Made by a program: the position numbers and the translations under genes. Under the pieces are notes generated by a model. It saw only the letters and a program-made list of their open reading frames with translations, was not told the DNA's origin and did not search any database. A stretch of DNA of 46,480 nt from an uncultured Mucilaginibacter sp. (GTDB lineage Bacteria; Bacteroidota; Bacteroidia; Sphingobacteriales; Sphingobacteriaceae): NCBI GenBank assembly GCA_903863845.1, contig CAIPDP010000081.1, forward strand, positions 1-46,480. Reading direction: 5' to 3'. Positions 27,358 through 35,321 of this stretch are shown one piece after another (the stretch's first letter is position 1; every line of letters starts with the position of its first letter).

Positions 27358-27750
27358 TTATTGTTTTTTTTGGATCAGATCCCACATATTTCCATACAGA
27401 TATTCAAAAACAGCTACCGTTCCATAGGCTTCTTCAGCCGGTTCTCTTACAAATTTTACACCCTTACCCTGCATGTTGTAATAATCATGCCAAAAGTCGG
27501 AAGTGTGTAGAAAAAGGAAAACGCGGCCCCCGGTTTGGGCACCAATGCGGCTGGCTTGCTCCTGGTTTGCGGCCTTCCCTAAAAGCAGGCAAAAATCGCC
27601 TGATTCATTTGGGGAAATTAGTACCCATCTTTTGGATTCACTTAAGGTAACGTCCTCAATTAATTTAAAGTCAAGCTTTTCTGTATAGAACTTTATGGCT
27701 TCATCATATTCGTTTACCACCAGTGTAACGTGAATAATACTCCTGTTCAT
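27358..27750 (-). CDS. VOC (glyoxalase/bleomycin resistance) family protein
   Basis: A 130-residue single-chain protein made of two beta-alpha-beta-beta-beta modules. It starts IIHVTLVVNEYDEAIKFYTEKLDFKL, the classic VOC opening with a candidate metal-ligand histidine, and ends FEYLYGNMWDLIQ with an N-x-W-D-L-I pattern where a metal ligand (E or H) often lies. It is 3 bp downstream of the MOSC gene, so they are probably co-transcribed. The substrate cannot be told from sequence; members range from glyoxalases to dioxygenases and resistance proteins. Confidence 0.88.
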   Translation of the reverse strand: MNRSIIHVTLVVNEYDEAIKFYTEKLDFKLIEDVTLSESKRWVLISPNESGDFCLLLGKAANQEQASRIGAQTGGRVFLFLHTSDFWHDYYNMQGKGVKFVREPAEEAYGTVAVFEYLYGNMWDLIQKKQ

Positions 27751-27753
27751 TGC

Positions 27754-28578
27754 TTAAATAAAAAAGCGTTCTTCGTCATTAAACTGATATACATTGATTT
27801 CGTCACCCACGCCGATCTCGCCCAGGCCTTCGTGGATCAGGTTCTGTCCAAAATAAACCTTGTTATTTCTTTTCCGATAGCCCGATAATAATTTTAATGG
27901 TTCACTACCTCTTTCACCGGTCTCCTGATTAATCGTAATAACCGGGCAACGTGCACAGAGTTTAACACCATTAAACTGAATATTGCCAATAGAAAAACTT
28001 TTTAACAGATCCTCGGCGAAAGGTTCGCCACCTGTAAATACGATATTTGGTCTGAAGCGGTCCATCGGTAATGGCTCATCGAGTCGTTTGTTGAGATCAT
28101 CGAGGGATGCCTGGCCAACCAATAAAAATGGATAACCATCTGACAGAGAAGTTATTTGTCCTACCGGCGTATATTCTGCTTCAGTAGGGCGAATCGAGCT
28201 ATCGGGCATGTAAACCAACCTGCAGTTGATACCCAGTATTTCACTGAACCAAAGATCAGCTTCATGACTTACGAATTGCCCCGAGCATTGATCATCCCAG
28301 ATGAAAACTTCAGCAAATTCATCAGTTTGTGGTTGAAAAGGGATCAATATCGACGAACGGTGTTTTTTGTAGTTTACAAATAAGCCTGTGTCGGCTAACG
28401 CTACTTGCAGCAATGCCATTTCCTGCACTTCGCGCTGGGATATAAACCGGTTATGCGCGTCAACCAACATCCAGCGCCTGTCGTGTTGAAATCCGCGGTC
28501 GGTTACCAGGGCAGTACTTACCTCAATTCCACCCATCGATTTAATAGGATAAATAAACAGCCGGCTTACCTTTAACAT
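27754..28578 (-). CDS. MOSC domain protein (mARC/YcbX-like)
   Basis: 274 residues: an N-terminal MOSC_N beta-barrel (LFIYPIKSMGGIEVS; RGFQHDRRWMLVD) and a C-terminal MOSC domain (FRPNIVFTGGEPFAEDLLKS; VKLCARCPVITINQETGERG). C and D/N residues in the CARCP segment correspond to the molybdenum-binding region in mARC/YcbX proteins, which reduce N-hydroxylated compounds. It has no fused ferredoxin domain, unlike E. coli YcbX. A molybdenum-cofactor synthesis locus lies about 11 kb away, making this the only candidate user of the cofactor in the window. Confidence 0.88.
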   Translation of the reverse strand: MLKVSRLFIYPIKSMGGIEVSTALVTDRGFQHDRRWMLVDAHNRFISQREVQEMALLQVALADTGLFVNYKKHRSSILIPFQPQTDEFAEVFIWDDQCSGQFVSHEADLWFSEILGINCRLVYMPDSSIRPTEAEYTPVGQITSLSDGYPFLLVGQASLDDLNKRLDEPLPMDRFRPNIVFTGGEPFAEDLLKSFSIGNIQFNGVKLCARCPVITINQETGERGSEPLKLLSGYRKRNNKVYFGQNLIHEGLGEIGVGDEINVYQFNDEERFFI

Positions 28579-28739
28579 GGGTCAAAGATACTTTTGTAGT
28601 TTCTGAATTCAAACCGGGTAATTTCCCGGGCCGGAAAAGGCTGAGTTAAAATAACATGTTTGTTACATTTTTGATGGAGTACTGTCGGTTTAACAGTTTT
28701 ATCCCTACATTTAGGAACCAATTATTTAAAAAACCTCAT

Positions 28740-30056
28740 ATGCACCGCAGGAAGTTTATCAAAAATGCCTCGCTGGCTACCGCAGGCCTTACCATTTTAA
28801 ATTTTCCCGTATTTGGGAAGAATGCACCCAGTAATAAAGTTGTTTTGGGTGTAATGGGATTGAATGGCCGGGGCAATTATCTGGCTAATTGTTACTCGCA
28901 GCTTCCCAATGTCGAGATCGCTTATATCTGCGACGTAGAGGAAGGAGCTATTAAAAAAGGTTTTACAGCCCTGAAAGACGCCGCCCGTAAACCCGAATTG
29001 GTACGCGACATCCGCAAGCTGGTCGAGAAAAAAGATTTTGATGCCCTGGTTGTTGCCGCACCCGATCACTGGCATACGCCGGCTGCTATTTTAGGCGCAT
29101 CGCATGGTAAACACGTTTATGTTGAAAAACCCTGCGGACAAAATCCTCATGAGGGTGAATTGATCTCGCAAGCCCTGCATAAATATGGTAAACATATCCA
29201 AATGGGTAACCAAAGGCGCTCAATGCCTACACTAATACAGGCAGTGAACGAGGTTAAACAAGGCGCCATTGGCGATGTTTATTTTGCCAAAGCCTGGTAT
29301 ACCAACGAACGTAAATCGATAGGCTTCGGAAATAAGGTGCCCGTGCCTGCGACGCTCGATTTTGAGCTTTGGCAGGGACCGGCGCCGCGCCGCGATTACC
29401 AGGACAACCTGGTTCATTATAACTGGCACTGGTTCTGGCATTGGGGAACCGGCGAGGCCTGCAATAATGGTACACATGAAATAGATTGCTGCCGCTGGTT
29501 TTTAGGGACTGACTATCCAACCAAAGTTACTTCCTCTGGCGGCAGGTACGCCTTTCATGATGATTGGCAGACGCCAGATACTCAGGTAGCAAATTTTGAA
29601 TTTGGTAATAAGGGCAGTATATCCTGGGAGGGCCGAAGCTGCAATAATTTCCCGGTGGAAGGCAGCAGCCGTGGTTTTATCATTTACGGTAAAAATGGCA
29701 GCCTGGTAAACCTGGGCGGCGGCGATTACAAGATATTGGATAGCAAGAATAAAGTGCAAAAGGAAGTAAAATCAGAAGTTGCTCCCGACCCTAACAATAC
29801 GCAAAGTGCCAACGGCAATCTTGATTTTTATCATTTCAAGAACTTTGTAGGCGCTGTAAGGGGTGAAAATGAACTGACTTCGCCTGTTGATGAGGCTTCA
29901 AAAAGCGTTTTGCTTTGTCATTTGGCCAATATTGCTCAGCGCACCGGTTTAAACCTGCAATGTGATCCCACAAACGGAAATATCACCAATAGCCCCGAAG
30001 CCATGAAACTGTGGAGCAGAACCTATGAACCGGGCTGGGAACCAAAACTCGTTTAA
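28740..30056 (+). CDS. Gfo/Idh/MocA oxidoreductase with Tat signal
   Basis: 438 residues. The start is set at 28740 because it gives a twin-arginine signal (HRRKFIK followed by a hydrophobic core); an upstream in-frame ATG at 28656 would bury it. A Rossmann fold follows (VVLGVMGLNGRGNYLA) with the conserved EKP motif (VYVEKPCGQNPHEG) and the C-terminal GFO_IDH_MocA domain. The Tat signal implies export already folded with NAD(P) bound. Family members oxidise sugar hydroxyls, including C3 of glycosides. It starts a run of sugar genes transcribed divergently from the MOSC gene across 161 bp. Confidence 0.93.
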   Translation: MHRRKFIKNASLATAGLTILNFPVFGKNAPSNKVVLGVMGLNGRGNYLANCYSQLPNVEIAYICDVEEGAIKKGFTALKDAARKPELVRDIRKLVEKKDFDALVVAAPDHWHTPAAILGASHGKHVYVEKPCGQNPHEGELISQALHKYGKHIQMGNQRRSMPTLIQAVNEVKQGAIGDVYFAKAWYTNERKSIGFGNKVPVPATLDFELWQGPAPRRDYQDNLVHYNWHWFWHWGTGEACNNGTHEIDCCRWFLGTDYPTKVTSSGGRYAFHDDWQTPDTQVANFEFGNKGSISWEGRSCNNFPVEGSSRGFIIYGKNGSLVNLGGGDYKILDSKNKVQKEVKSEVAPDPNNTQSANGNLDFYHFKNFVGAVRGENELTSPVDEASKSVLLCHLANIAQRTGLNLQCDPTNGNITNSPEAMKLWSRTYEPGWEPKLV

Positions 30057-30063
30057 GTACGTT

Positions 30064-30915
30064 ATGAGAGTTAAATTGTTGCTATTGTTTTTGCTTGCAG
30101 CGCTTTCGGTTTCAGCGCAAAAAGGAAAGCCCCTATTTTCCGGCCAACCCGGCCTGGTGTCTTATACCTATCGAAATTACCTGTCAAAAGATATGCCGGC
30201 TACATTGGATAGTATCAAAGCACTTGGATTTAAGGATATGGAGTTTTCGAGTCTGTTTGGTAAAACCGCTGCTGAATTGAAGGCCCTGCTGGATGAGCGG
30301 GGTATCCAATGTTCATCTTTCGGCGTGAGTTATGACGACCTTGTGAATAAAACCGACGAAGTTGCTCAAAATGCCAAAATCCTGGGTGCACAATACGTCA
30401 GGGTAGCTGGTATGCCCCATAAAGGAGCGTTAACCCTGGAGGAAGCAAAAAGCGCAATAGCTGATTTTAACAGTATCGGACAGCTATTAAAAGAGCAATA
30501 TGGATTGACCTTCATTTATCACGAGCACGGATTTGAATTCCAACCGTATGGGCAGGGAACGCTGTTTGACTATATTGTCACTAAAACCAATCCGATATAT
30601 GTTAGTTTTGAACTGGATATTTTGTGGGCATTTCTTCCCGGGCAAGATCCTGAAGCTATTTTAAACAAATATGGCAGTCGCTGTAGGGCCCTGCATCTCA
30701 AAGACCTTAAAAAGGGCGTACCCAGGGGTAATTTATCCGGAGGTACCCCGCAGGATAACGATGTGGTATTAGGTACCGGCCAGATCGATCTGCCGGCTAT
30801 CCTCAGATCGGCAAAACGTGCCGGTATCAAACATTACTATATCGAAGATGAAAGCTCGAATGTACTTAAGCAGGTGCCACAAAGCATTGCCTACCTTAAA
30901 AGTCTGACACAATAA
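30064..30915 (+). CDS. Sugar phosphate isomerase/epimerase-type TIM barrel, exported
   Basis: 283 residues of the AP-endonuclease-2-like TIM barrel family. The ATG at 30064 begins a clear signal peptide (RVKLLLLFLLAALSVSAQ); the longer frame from 30025 overlaps the previous gene and hides it. Likely metal ligands lie in FIYHEHGFEF, FELDILWA, ALHLKDLKKG and YYIEDES. It is 7 bp after the Gfo/Idh gene. The family isomerises or epimerises keto sugars, and recent work on 3-keto-glycosides assigns lyase or hydrolase roles to some members; exact activity here is inferred. Confidence 0.9.
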   Translation: MRVKLLLLFLLAALSVSAQKGKPLFSGQPGLVSYTYRNYLSKDMPATLDSIKALGFKDMEFSSLFGKTAAELKALLDERGIQCSSFGVSYDDLVNKTDEVAQNAKILGAQYVRVAGMPHKGALTLEEAKSAIADFNSIGQLLKEQYGLTFIYHEHGFEFQPYGQGTLFDYIVTKTNPIYVSFELDILWAFLPGQDPEAILNKYGSRCRALHLKDLKKGVPRGNLSGGTPQDNDVVLGTGQIDLPAILRSAKRAGIKHYYIEDESSNVLKQVPQSIAYLKSLTQ

Positions 30916-30930
30916 AACCTATTAATAGCC

Positions 30931-32337
30931 ATGAAAAAATATTACGGGATAAGCTTAACCGTTTTTTTAGCATTATTAATAACCGCAACCTTCGCTCAAA
31001 CCAAAAAAAAGTCGGCCTCCAACTGGATCAGCCTGTTTGATGGTAAAACGCTTAATGGCTGGAAACAAGCAACGGGCGGAGCTGGCTATGCCATACAAAA
31101 TGGTATGATCGTGGGCACCTCGGTTGTTGAGCCGCATAACTCGTTTCTGGTAACTGAAAAAGAATATGGCGATTTTGTCCTCGAACTGGATATCAAACTG
31201 GAGAGCCCGGTAAGTAATTCAGGCGTACAGGTGCGCAGTCACCTCGACCCCTTTGGTAATGATGGTAACGGTAGGGTTTATGGTAAACAGGTAGAAGTTG
31301 ATCCTTCCGATCGGCGCTGGTCGGGCGGTATAGAAGATGAGGCCCGCCGCGACTGGTTATATACCATGCAATATAATCCGAAAGGACAATATGCTTTCAA
31401 ACAAGGTGAGTGGAATCATTATCATATCGAATGTATCGGCAACGAAACAAAAACCTGGGTAAATGGTGTTGCTGCAGCAGATGTGGTTGATACTGTTGAC
31501 GACCGTGGTTTTATCGGCCTGCAGGTGCATGCGGCGTATAAACCCGAAGATGCCGGCAAGAAATTCTATTTTAAAAATATCCGTATCAAAACTACCGACT
31601 TGAAGTCTACACCATTTCCTCCTGGTGTTTTTGTGGTTAACTATGTTTCAAACCATTTAACCGATTATGAGAAAAAGAACGGGTGGAGATTATTGTTTGA
31701 TGGCAAAACCAACTCCGGTTGGCGGGGCGCCACCAGCGCGACCTTTCCAACCAAACCTAATGGCTGGATCGTACGAGATGGTACGCTGACCATATTAGGC
31801 GCAGCAGGTGGTGAGGCTGCCAATGTGGGTGATATCGTGACCAACGAACAATTCAGCGCCTTCGACCTGTCGTTTGAGTTCAGGATGAGCAAGGGTGCCA
31901 ATAGTGGGGTTAAGTATTTTGTTACGCTGCAGGAAGATACCCACGGTCAATCGGCCATTGGGCTGGAGTACCAGATACTGGATGACCTGGTTCATCCCGA
32001 TGCCAAACTGGGGCGTAACGGCGACCGCACCCTGGCCTCGCTTTATGATCTGATCCCATCCAATAAGCCGCCTCGTTTTGTTCGCCCTATAGGTGCATGG
32101 AATACGGGGCGTATCATCGTATATCCTAATAATCATGTCGAGCATTACCTCAATGGTATCAAAGTGTTGGAATATGAACGCGGATCAAAAGAATTTAAAG
32201 ACCTGGTGGCGATCAGTAAATATGTGATCTGGAAAAATTTTGGAGAGGCGAAAGAAGGTCATATCCTGTTGCAGGATCATGGATTTGAGGTGAATTTCAG
32301 AAGTATAAAGATCAAAGACCTGAAAATGACCAAATGA
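30931..32337 (+). CDS. 3-keto-disaccharide hydrolase family protein with two DUF1080 domains
   Basis: 468 residues: a signal peptide (ending ITATFAQ) and two DUF1080 (PF06439) jelly-roll domains, each opening with the family's W-x-x-LFDGKT-x-x-GW motif: ISLFDGKTLNGWKQ (about residue 35) and RLLFDGKTNSGWRG (about residue 250). The usual protein has a single domain of about 200-250 residues. The family includes hydrolases of 3-keto-glycosides, and the jelly roll is similar to carbohydrate-binding and concanavalin folds. It sits 15 bp after the isomerase gene in what looks like one operon. Confidence 0.92.
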   Translation: MKKYYGISLTVFLALLITATFAQTKKKSASNWISLFDGKTLNGWKQATGGAGYAIQNGMIVGTSVVEPHNSFLVTEKEYGDFVLELDIKLESPVSNSGVQVRSHLDPFGNDGNGRVYGKQVEVDPSDRRWSGGIEDEARRDWLYTMQYNPKGQYAFKQGEWNHYHIECIGNETKTWVNGVAAADVVDTVDDRGFIGLQVHAAYKPEDAGKKFYFKNIRIKTTDLKSTPFPPGVFVVNYVSNHLTDYEKKNGWRLLFDGKTNSGWRGATSATFPTKPNGWIVRDGTLTILGAAGGEAANVGDIVTNEQFSAFDLSFEFRMSKGANSGVKYFVTLQEDTHGQSAIGLEYQILDDLVHPDAKLGRNGDRTLASLYDLIPSNKPPRFVRPIGAWNTGRIIVYPNNHVEHYLNGIKVLEYERGSKEFKDLVAISKYVIWKNFGEAKEGHILLQDHGFEVNFRSIKIKDLKMTK

Positions 32338-32447
32338 TTTAGAGAATGATTCCGCTGATATTACCTGTGTGATCATAAAAATCACCCTAAATCTGTGTTT
32401 CAAACAATATTTTTATAAATTGGATCACCAATTAAAAACCTAACATC

Positions 32448-34163
32448 ATGGCAATAGATTCTTTAAACGTTAACAACAAAGCGAAAGCGCAAAATACATA
32501 CGATGCTATTGTCATCGGTTCGGGCATCAGTGGGGGCTGGGCTGCCAAAGAATTGACCGAACTGGGTTTAAAAACCATCATGCTGGAGCGTGGGCGTAAT
32601 TTTGAGCATATTAAAGATTATAAAACTGCAACCAAAAATCCCTGGGATTTTGAGCATCGCGGTCGCATTACAACCGAACAGAAAAAGAACCACGAATATA
32701 TTGCCCGAAATTGGGGAGCCTATGAACCCATCATCGATTATTGGGCCAATGATAAGGATGCTCCTTATACCGAGATAAAACCATTTAACTGGTGGCGTTC
32801 GTACCAGTTGGGTGGGCGTTCGCTGCTATGGGGCCGTCAAAGCTACCGGTGGAGCGACCACGACTTTGAAGCCAACCTGAAAGATGGCTGGGCGATAGAC
32901 TGGCCCATCCGATATAAGGACATAGCACCCTGGTACGATCATGTAGAAAAATTCATAGGCGTGAATGGTTCGCTGGAGGGGCTGGAGCAATTGCCCGACG
33001 GTCATTTTCTGCCGGCAATGCAATTGAATTGTGTTGAAAAAGACGTAGCTGCGCGCATCAAAAAGAGTTTTAATGGCACACGCCATATGATCATTGGTCG
33101 CTCGGCCAACCTGACAGCACCTATCGAAGGGCGCACCAATTGTCAGTACCGCAATCGCTGCTGGGAGGGATGCCCATTCGGCGCTTATTTCAGCACGCAA
33201 TCATCAACATTGCCGGCTGCGATGAAGACGGGTAATCTTACGGTACGACCTTTTTCTATCGTCACTAAAATAATTTACGATAAAAATACCCAAAAGGCGA
33301 CCGGCGTAGAAGTGCTGGATGCTGAAACCAACCAGACCTATGAATACCATGCTAAAATAGTGTTTGTTAATGCCTCGGCATTAAATAGTGCCTGGGTGCT
33401 GATGAATTCGGCTACGGATATTTGGCCGGACGGATTAGGCAGCAGTAGCGGCGAGCTCGGGCACAATATCATGGATCACCATTATAATCTCGGTGCAAGC
33501 GGTATTGTGGAAGGATATGATGATAAATACTATTTCGGACGCAGACCCAATGGCGTTTATGTCGTACGTTTTGCCAATCTGTTTGGTGATAAACGCGATT
33601 ACCTGCGGGGCTTTGGTTATCAGGGTTCTGCAAGTCGCAGTGGCTGGAGCCGGGAGGTGGCGGAACTTAGCATCGGTGGTAAATACAAGGATGCTTTAAC
33701 TGAACCGGGGCAATGGAGTATGGGTATTGGTGGTTTTGGCGAATTGCTGCCTTACCACGAAAACAAGATCAGCCTCGATCACGAGCATAAGGATAAATGG
33801 GGCCTGCCGATACTGGCAATGGATGCTGTGATTCGTGATAACGAGAAAAAGATGCGGAAAGACATTGTTGCCGAAGCCAAAGCAATGCTGGAAAGCGCCG
33901 GCGTTAAAAATATCAACACCTGGGATAACGGCCATAACATAGGCGACGGTATCCACGAAATGGGCTCAGCCAGGATGGGTCGCGATCCGAAAACTTCGGT
34001 ACTGAACGAGCATAATCAGGTTTGGGATGCTAAAAACGTATTTGTTACCGATGGCGCTATGATGGCATCTTCGGCTTGCCAGAACCCCTCATTAACTTAC
34101 ATGGCGATGACTGCCCGTGCGGCTAATTTTGCCGTAGAAGAGTTGAAGAAAGGGAATATTTGA
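32448..34163 (+). CDS. GMC family sugar oxidoreductase (flavoprotein large subunit)
   Basis: 571 residues. The FAD-binding motif is AIVIGSGISGGWAAKEL (about residue 20). A cysteine-containing segment RNRCWEGCPFGAYF and the C-terminal half with GIHEMGSARMGRDP and SSACQNPSLTYMAM (catalytic His and Asn regions) place it with the gluconate/2-keto and 3-glucoside dehydrogenase large subunits. No signal peptide is visible. In this subfamily a small Tat-signal subunit (gluconate 2-dehydrogenase subunit 3) usually carries it out of the cell, but no such gene is adjacent. It follows the DUF1080 gene by 110 bp. Confidence 0.93.
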   Translation: MAIDSLNVNNKAKAQNTYDAIVIGSGISGGWAAKELTELGLKTIMLERGRNFEHIKDYKTATKNPWDFEHRGRITTEQKKNHEYIARNWGAYEPIIDYWANDKDAPYTEIKPFNWWRSYQLGGRSLLWGRQSYRWSDHDFEANLKDGWAIDWPIRYKDIAPWYDHVEKFIGVNGSLEGLEQLPDGHFLPAMQLNCVEKDVAARIKKSFNGTRHMIIGRSANLTAPIEGRTNCQYRNRCWEGCPFGAYFSTQSSTLPAAMKTGNLTVRPFSIVTKIIYDKNTQKATGVEVLDAETNQTYEYHAKIVFVNASALNSAWVLMNSATDIWPDGLGSSSGELGHNIMDHHYNLGASGIVEGYDDKYYFGRRPNGVYVVRFANLFGDKRDYLRGFGYQGSASRSGWSREVAELSIGGKYKDALTEPGQWSMGIGGFGELLPYHENKISLDHEHKDKWGLPILAMDAVIRDNEKKMRKDIVAEAKAMLESAGVKNINTWDNGHNIGDGIHEMGSARMGRDPKTSVLNEHNQVWDAKNVFVTDGAMMASSACQNPSLTYMAMTARAANFAVEELKKGNI

Positions 34164-34369
34164 GTGCAGATTGGCCGAAATGCGGAATGCGGAGTGTCAA
34201 TTGCGAAATGAGATAAAAAGCGATGTAATTTCAAACGAGCTGAGGGGTGGAAATGCGCGTATGGGCGAGGAGAAAACTTAAGCCACAGTTCAATATAATG
34301 TGCAAATTATCCTTAATCTGTTTTTCAAAAAGGCGAGGACCAAAAAAATTTATTTAACCAATATCAACA
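34164..34369. repeat. Intergenic gap with degenerate dispersed repeats
   Basis: GAAATGCGGAATGCGGAGTG-like short repeats follow the GMC stop. At 34224-34280 TGTAATTTCAAACGAGC and GCGAGGAGAAAACTTA match the left half of the palindromic element at 37520-37666. At 34314-34330 TAATCTGTTTTTCAAAA is a copy of the TAAATCTGTGATTC motif. No gene. Confidence 0.55.
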
Positions 34370-35104
34370 ATGAAAGTATTCATCTATTTAAAAGTGACCT
34401 TGATCGTTCTGCTGATCAGTTCGGTTTGTTTTGGGATCGCATTGGCTAAGCCGAAGGTGCTGGTGTTTAGCAAAACCGCAGTTTTTCATCATGCTTCAAT
34501 CGCAGTAGCGGTGCCTGCTGTGATGAAACTGGGGCAGGAAAATGGTTTTGATGTAGATACCACTACAGACGGCGCAAAATTTACCTCCGAGAACCTGAAG
34601 CAGTATGCAGCAGTGATCTTTATGAGTACAACCGGTACTGTTTTGGATAATGCCGAAAAGGAAGCTTTCAAAAAATATATCGAAGCGGGTGGAGGGTTTG
34701 TAGGGGTGCATGCTGCAACCGATACTGAGTACGACTGGGCCTGGTATGGCGACCTTGTTGGTGCTTATTTTAAAGGTCACCCCAAACAACAGGGGGCTGT
34801 ATTGCATGTGGTTGACAGAGACTTTATTGCAACCAAACATCTGCCGGCCGAATGGAAAAGATTTGATGAATGGTATAATTTTAAATATATAGCTAAAGGG
34901 CTGCACGTGTTGATCACGATAGACGAAAAAAGCTATACCGGCGGCGAGAATGGCGATTTTCATCCGATGGCCTGGTACCATGATTATGATGGAGGACGCG
35001 CTTTTTATACCGAGCTGGGCCATACGGACGAGTCGTACGCCGATCCGCTGTATTTGCAACACCTGCTGGGCGGCATCAAATATGCGATGGGGCAAGGCAA
35101 ATAG
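34370..35104 (+). CDS. ThuA domain protein, exported
   Basis: 244 residues: a signal peptide (hydrophobic residues about 8-26) and a ThuA-like class I glutamine-amidotransferase-fold domain (KPKVLVFSKTAVFHHASI; GGGFVGVHAATDTEYDW; FKGHPKQQG; HPMAWYHDYDGGRAFYTELG). Many bacterial ThuA-like proteins accompany Gfo/Idh dehydrogenases in disaccharide oxidation to 3-keto sugars; ThuA and ThuB of rhizobia are the named case for trehalose-type sugars. Its place after the Gfo/Idh, isomerase, DUF1080 and GMC genes suits the same pathway in the periplasm. Confidence 0.92.
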   Translation: MKVFIYLKVTLIVLLISSVCFGIALAKPKVLVFSKTAVFHHASIAVAVPAVMKLGQENGFDVDTTTDGAKFTSENLKQYAAVIFMSTTGTVLDNAEKEAFKKYIEAGGGFVGVHAATDTEYDWAWYGDLVGAYFKGHPKQQGAVLHVVDRDFIATKHLPAEWKRFDEWYNFKYIAKGLHVLITIDEKSYTGGENGDFHPMAWYHDYDGGRAFYTELGHTDESYADPLYLQHLLGGIKYAMGQGK

Positions 35105-35110
35105 CAAACT

Positions 35111-35208
35111 CAATTCTCTGTGGCCCTCTGTAAAATCTCTGTGTCCTTTGTGGTTAAAAATTGAACCACAGAGCGCACAAAGAAGGCGCAGATTTCACAG
35201 AGGAATTG
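35111..35208. repeat. Imperfect 98-bp palindromic repeat
   Basis: Outer arms CAATTCTCTGTG (35111-35122) and CACAGAGGAATTG (35196-35208), inner arms TGTGGTT (35149-35155) and AACCACA (35164-35170), with about three quarters of the intervening bases also pairing. Such 'aaccacagag' palindromes recur in many bacterial genomes; I see one copy in this window. It lies 7 bp after the ThuA stop. Confidence 0.75.
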
Positions 35209-35321
35209 AGAAGATTTGAAATATTTTTAAAAAGTTACAATAGCTTCTTATAAAAACGTTTCATTTATGGCGCATAAATTCTAATTTGCATCCGGTTACC
35301 CAATTTAAAATCCTTTTCAAA

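Noticed and set aside
30025..30063. Upstream start for the isomerase gene
   Set aside because: It overlaps the previous gene and hides a clear signal peptide that begins at 30064.
34496..35113. 205-codon minus-strand frame
   Set aside because: It is a shadow of the ThuA gene, which has a signal peptide and family motifs.
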